Both the position numbers and the translations under genes were made by a program. Shown here piece by piece: positions 52,101-58,900 of a DNA stretch of 64,000 nt; within the stretch, counting starts at the first letter, position 1, and each line of letters opens with the position of its first letter. The notes below the pieces were generated by a model that made no database searches, had not been told where the DNA came from, and worked only from the letters and a program-made list of their open reading frames with translations. The stretch lies in the NCBI GenBank assembly GCA_963680875.1, contig OY804588.1:61824397-61888396 (forward strand), in the 5' to 3' direction. The stretch is from Bathymodiolus brooksi (taxonomy: Eukaryota > Mollusca > Bivalvia > Mytilida > Modiolidae).

Positions 52101-55100
52101 AACATTTAAAAAGACGAGAAGAGTTTGCTTAATGATTGTAAAGTGTTGTCAAGAAAAAGAATCAATAATTCATATTCTATGTAAACGTCAAATCACTCTC
52201 AAACATGCAATTAATTCCCTCTTTTGAAAGGACAATAAATGTTATATTAAATTTTCATTTTTTTTTTTTTTTTTTTTTTTTACATATTTGATAAAAAGAA
52301 AATATGTGGTAAACCCATAACTCCTCTATTCTTGTCAATTTACGATATCAATGCTTAAAATACTAACGAAATATTTAAATATGCACCACGATGACATCTT
52401 TATTCATTATGACCTCTACACGAAAGTTGAAATGCACCACGTGTGTTCATGATCAGTCGTGTTTGTTGCATTATCTTATATGTATTTTAAAATGTCTTCT
52501 ATCTCATGGCACCATTTCAACTTTAAATAAAGACAAATTCTTCATAAAAGTTCAAACATTATCAATGATAAACTATGTTTTCGACAGGACTAGTGAATTC
52601 ATTTTCTACATCCTGGTCAGGGTCCATAACGTAAGCTGATAGTACGCTATCAACTCCTGCAAACACTGGCACCGGTCATCGATGCATGATTAATTAGCGT
52701 CGTATGCTTGGTATGCCAATATTATCAACGAAATAACAATATGATAAAACTTTGAGAAAGTAAACCGACTTTTTATAATTTTTGCTTATTTAAGCGACTG
52801 TATTTTTAATATTCCAATGACCGCCATGATATAACTGAAATATTGTGAAAGTGACGTTAAACATCCTAACCATAACCCTCTATTCCAATGAAAACAAGAA
52901 GAATATTTAATATCCCTGTAATAATCAATGTGGATTCTCAAAGAAATCATTATTAACCCTGTCGCTTTCGTCGATGGTGGACCTATAGCTAAACCGAATT
53001 CGAAAATAAACTATAAGATTTTTTTTCTCTTTTTTATTATTTTCATATCGTTAAAATTGAAATAATCTAGCTTTTCGCAAATTCCCGATTAACAACAAAA
53101 ATTTTTTTTATAAATTATATATTTCTGTGAATATTATTCAATATTAGTGGTTAAATATTTAGAAAAACAAATCTTCTTTTAAAAGTGTACTTAATAATAA
53201 ATTGTAAACTGCATTTGTATTTACTTTTAAAAGTACACCCATGTTCTTTATAATATTAAATAAAAATATGATACTACATGATGAACTTATTCCAATATTT
53301 ACCGAGAATAAAAGAGGGACGAGGACCACCTATGTTTCTTTAAGTAAGGTTAAATAAACGACGAGTTGAGAATACTCGCTAGAAAATGGTTGTATTGTAC
53401 GGCTGATAGATATCTAGTCAAGCGGGGCATATGAAATTATAGTCTCTGAATACAGATTACGAGCATTTCACAAAAGAGACCCGCCGACATTGGAGTCGAT
53501 AAGTAGGGAAGGGATAAAAAGAACATTTCCCCTAATAAATTGATTTGTATTAAATCGATTTTTGTGGTCTTTTGTAGTACCAGCATGTCCCCCATTGAAA
53601 GAGTTTTCATCAGGAAAAAAAACAACTTTGTCAGATCAGATTGAAATAAAAAGTGAAACAAATCAGGAACAAATCCGGTAATGATAAGATGTTGTTCCTA
53701 ACGATACCAAGTAAAATAGGGGGGGGGGGGGGGGGGGGGGGTGGGGGAGGGGGTAACGGAAAAGTATGTTTTACGGCCTGAAATAACAGATATTGCAGTA
53801 AAAAACTTTTTCAGATTTGAAATAATATTTGAAACAAAACAGGAACAAATCCGGTCATAATATGATTTCGTTCCGATAAACGATACCAAGTAAAATATGG
53901 GGACGATGATAAGGCTTAGGGTTGTGGTGTTTAACGACACTTTCAACAATATTTCAGTTATATCTTGGCGGTAAATTTTATTGGTGGAGGAAAGTAAAAC
54001 ATGGGTGTACGAAATGTACATATATGTATATTTCCTTCCTCTACCGAAGCAATCACTATATCCCTGCGCGGTGTAAATGCCAGTTTGTCTATTGTAATAA
54101 ACATGTTAATCCTCATCTTGAAATGGATTAAATGGGGGAAAAATACGGTGAACGAATTTACAGAATTATTTTTTTCTGACGTGTTGAATCACACACATAG
54201 ATTGATGAAAGTCTTTTCAGAATTGTTTGTGCTTAACCTTAACTAAAGAGCTTCTGTATATTACAAAACGAGACAACAAATATTTGAACAATTTATTAAA
54301 TAATCCTTCTTCACTTGAAACAAGTGAAATAAAATACTTTCATGTTTATTTTCTTAATTTTACAACAAGTTGGGGACATTAACAAAATTGAAATAAATAT
54401 TTAGCTAAAGTAAAAATGAATTGAAATCTTTGTTAGAAATTAATTTCCGGATAAATATACGTATCCTTTTTTTAAATATAAAGTTAATGGAGGTACGGGG
54501 ATCGGTTATTTCAATTTAAAAATTCAGTAGTTGTTCGTATTGAAGGTTTAAGTTCAAGTGATATTTTCATATATTTGATAGAAATAGTTTAATTCTTTTT
54601 TTTAGTAAAAAAAAAAGTAAAATCTATTAGTTTGTTCAAATACTTGAAAAAATATATATGAATCCTTTTAAACAACCTCTAAATAAATAAACTTTATTAT
54701 ATATATTTTTTTTTTAATAGAAATTAACATCATTGTACCGCGGTGAAACGACCGCACATCACTATGCAAAACAATACAAGTTAACTAGTTCAATGAATTT
54801 GTCAATTAAATATTTTTCTAGATATACATTTCTAGGAATTGTCTATATATATATATATATTAAAAAGTCAAATGAAATCCGTATGCTGGTACATATAAAA
54901 GAAATTAGTAAAAAAAGAACAAGACGGATTTTTCACAACATTCTTGTACATATATATATATATATATATATCAAAAGACACAAGTTAAAAACATGTGTAC
55001 GATACATACAATCAGGGCTAATGAGAGAGGGGTTTAGTCGATACATCGGTCCAGGGCCCGGAGAACCAACCAGGGGCTTCTGAATATCTGAAGGGCCCCA

Positions 55101-55854
55101 TAGCCTTACCCATAGACGTTTAATTTTGATTTTTTGATTTTTTTTTTTTCAACTATTTTTATTTTATTTAAAAAAAAACCAATTATATAAAATTCACTTC
55201 CTCGGGGGCCCAAAGCAGGTTTGTTCCGCCTTGCAAAATTTCCATTGGAGGTCGTGCATATAATGTCATATATAAGTTACTGGTTTTTGTTTTGCATGTG
55301 CATGACCCGGACATTCAACTGAACATTTCAAGTATTTAATAAGAGCCAAGGTTCGTCAAAAGTTCACTTTTAGGTGCTTAGAAGTTACTTAAAAATTTGA
55401 CAAAAGTTGAGGCCAGTCACATTTCTTGTTTAGAAAACCCACAATGCCCCGAAGCGAGTAATTAGATCAGCATACGATATGCTAACTACTGAATGAACAA
55501 ACTAACCTTGTTTCGAGAACTCACCATGCCCCTAAGCGAGAAATTAGATAAGTATCAGATATATATTCACAATGGCACCAAACTCACCTGTAATAATCAT
55601 CCTTACAAAATATGTTCCCTCCTCTTGCGAAACACGTAAGTTCTGAATCCAGTTGAATTTTACAGTCGGTACACTTTAAACATGAAACATGCCACTGTTT
55701 ATCCACAGCTAACAAATAATATCTATCTAAAATCCGAATGCCACACCCGGCACAGAAACTTTGGCTCTCAAACTTGTTCAGGACCGGCATCGTCTGTAAA
55801 TAAAAAAAAGCAAAATATTTTCATTGGATATTTAGAATTTATATTGATTGATTG

Positions 55855-55908
<54 letters not shown>

Positions 55909-58900
55909 GTTTAACGCCAATTTTAGCAGTATTTAAGCTGTATTGTGGCGTTACAATATATAAAATGAATCAAGTCTATTAAATATAAGATAATGAAAAA
56001 GGAACGCCTTCAAGTTACAAAAATAATTCCTGTTTTATTAATAATCAAAAAAGTGAAAATATTTAATTCATATTTTCTCAATTATAAAAATATAAAGAAT
56101 GTCATTTTTGATAGATATCAAATGTATATTTTGTGTTTTAATTTTTAATTTAATTTTTTTTTAAACCAATCTCTATTTCATCCATATCAGGCTAGGGTAT
56201 ATAATAAATTATATTTGATGTGATATGTTGGTAATATATAACATACAATTAAGCTTCCATTGTTTTTTTTTTCCTTTTTCTTCTTTTGAAAAATCAGAAA
56301 CAAGAACTTAATAAAAAGGGATAATCATGGGTTTAGTCCTGACGTTTTTACTACGGGACCGTTGTCGTGACAAAGTCTCCCGATTTGTCAAACACTTAAC
56401 TTCGTGTATGACCGATTCTGTTCGGATTGAATTTTACTATTTGGACGTATGCTTAAAGCAATTAAACAAAAGTGGTTAGTAATTAAAATAGCTACAGTCT
56501 GTTATTATCGGCACGTGACCCATCTTTATTTAATTTTCAACTGAATAATCGGATACTACCGGCATTCGCTCGAATCAAACACAGCTGCTTGCGATCAAAT
56601 TAAAATGTTATTGTTATCATATGATTGTAACCAAATAATTAAAAAAAATACCCATGAAGATATGCAATCATAAAATTTTGTAATATTTGCTACGCCCATC
56701 GCGTTCGTTTTGTCGTCTGCTATTCTTGTTTTTAATTTTTTGTTGTCATGGAACAAGATTGAGACAGAAATTTGTAATTGTAAACTAATAATTTACTGCA
56801 TCTCGTGTATATTTCAGAGAAAAAGTTTGCATGATTTTGTGTGTTTTTAAATTCTCAAAAAAAATCATGGAAGACAAAAAAGAAAATTTCCGAGTTCGGA
56901 AATGACAGGTACTAATTTGTAAATTTTATGGTTTCTGGTGCATTTTCAGGTGTTGTAATTTGAATACAAATATTTACACTTAGGTGCAATTTGTCACAAA
57001 ACAACATAAATTTTATCAACGAATCGGCTCTCTTTAATTTCAAGCGTCGCTTTCCGAAATTTTTTTCTGTCAGATTTACCGTTCTACGATAAACATCTTA
57101 CACGAGTGATAAATACCGATGTATTTCGAATGTGACACTTCTTGTTAAATGAAAACACCCACGAAAGTTAGTGGTATGCAAGCATCGGAGAAAAAAAAAT
57201 TAAAACAAAAAATCAGCATGCATTATGCAGATCTGTTTGTTGTCAAACGCTACTTAAATATAGTACGTAATGTATAACAAGGTGTCAAGATTAATTTTTC
57301 CTTACATTTTTGGAGCATCTGTGAAAATAGAAAAAAATTAAATAGGGATAAAATTTTGACACGACTTTAAACTTAATAACTGTAGAATTATATTTTAAAT
57401 GCACTTAATTGTTTACTGTTAGAATTGTGTTAATTTTATCTGTATTTATAAACCAAATTTTATTCTTTTATGTTTCCCCCCCCCCAAGAAAATGAAACTC
57501 AAAATCAGTGAAAATTAATATGCGTCTATGCATCTTTTCTTTTTCTTGGTTGCAAATTCATATTTTCACAATCTCTCAATATTATAGCGTCATAATACAT
57601 TACCGCATATCCAGTTGGAAAATGTTCAGAGTTTTTTTTTACTCAGATTTAGTATCATACAAATAATATCGAACAGGAGAAATAATTTACAGATACATGT
57701 ACATGGAATTATTAATTGGCTTAGATGTCTCTGATTTACATATGAAAGAAAGGGGGAAAATACAAAGTGTAGTGATTTAATCAATTATCATTTAGTCATC
57801 AAAGCAAATAATGTGTTTAATATTTAATTTGATAGGACCAGGAAACAAGGCATTTAATAAAATGCCTTGGAAGTTTGTATCAGACCTAATTATCGCTCTG
57901 ATTGTGGACAAATTAATCTCATTTGCACCAGATATTCCAACACGATACGAGCCGTCAGAGACATTAACACGGTCCCCAATTTTCTCGGCACCAGTCTTCG
58001 GTCCAAATTATATTAAATTGAATTTGTAAGGGTTTATATATCCAAAAACTGTTTATCAATGAAGACTGGTTTTGTATTTAATGAATATTGAATATAAAAA
58101 AAAATGAATCAAAATATTTGATAAATAAACATAAGATAAATAATAGCTTGTTGTTTTTGATTGCAGACAAAGTGCACACAAAAAATAAAATACTTAGAAA
58201 TGTAATTTTAAGAACTTGTCATATAATAAATATGGGCCGTTTACATTTGGGCCAAACGACATATCTTTTGGGTAAAAAAAAAATGTACGTTTGGGACACG
58301 AAATAGAATACGCTTGGACCAAAAAATAATAATTGGGGGTTTTGGCCCCAATGATACTATGACCACGCTTATTATTTGGCATAAATATAACTCACCCATG
58401 AATATTTCAATCAAACTTGTCAGTATACAGACCCTATTTTTTTTTTCATTTGAACATTGAAAATATATAGTTAAAACGGAATGCATTATATACACCAAAA
58501 AGAAGACAGAGACATCCAGCTTTATTTGGTTCACACTTAAAAAGGAGGGTTGATTTTGGTTTAGGCTGTGATCAGAGAGAAAGCAAGACAAACTTGGTCA
58601 ACATTCTCACAGAATTTCTTTTTACAATATTTCAATAAGTCATTTGTGACAAAATTATTCCGAAAAATATTCAATTAACTGATAAGATTGAATTCATTAA
58701 AATGAAATAAGTAAATCATTATTTATTATATACTATTATCAAAATAAATTTGGAAAGCATTGTAAATTCTCTATTGTTGAAAGAAACTTTCAAAAGTTTA
58801 ATTATTTTTATTTTTGTCTATGTGTGTGCACGAGACAGCATTCCAAAAAATATATATATGACACAACTTACCCGGCTCCCTGTATGATGTTCAACGTAGG

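Noticed and set aside
54733..55083. 116-codon plus-strand frame
   Set aside because: It crosses two (AT)n runs encoding Tyr-Ile repeats and ends in a dispersed repeat.
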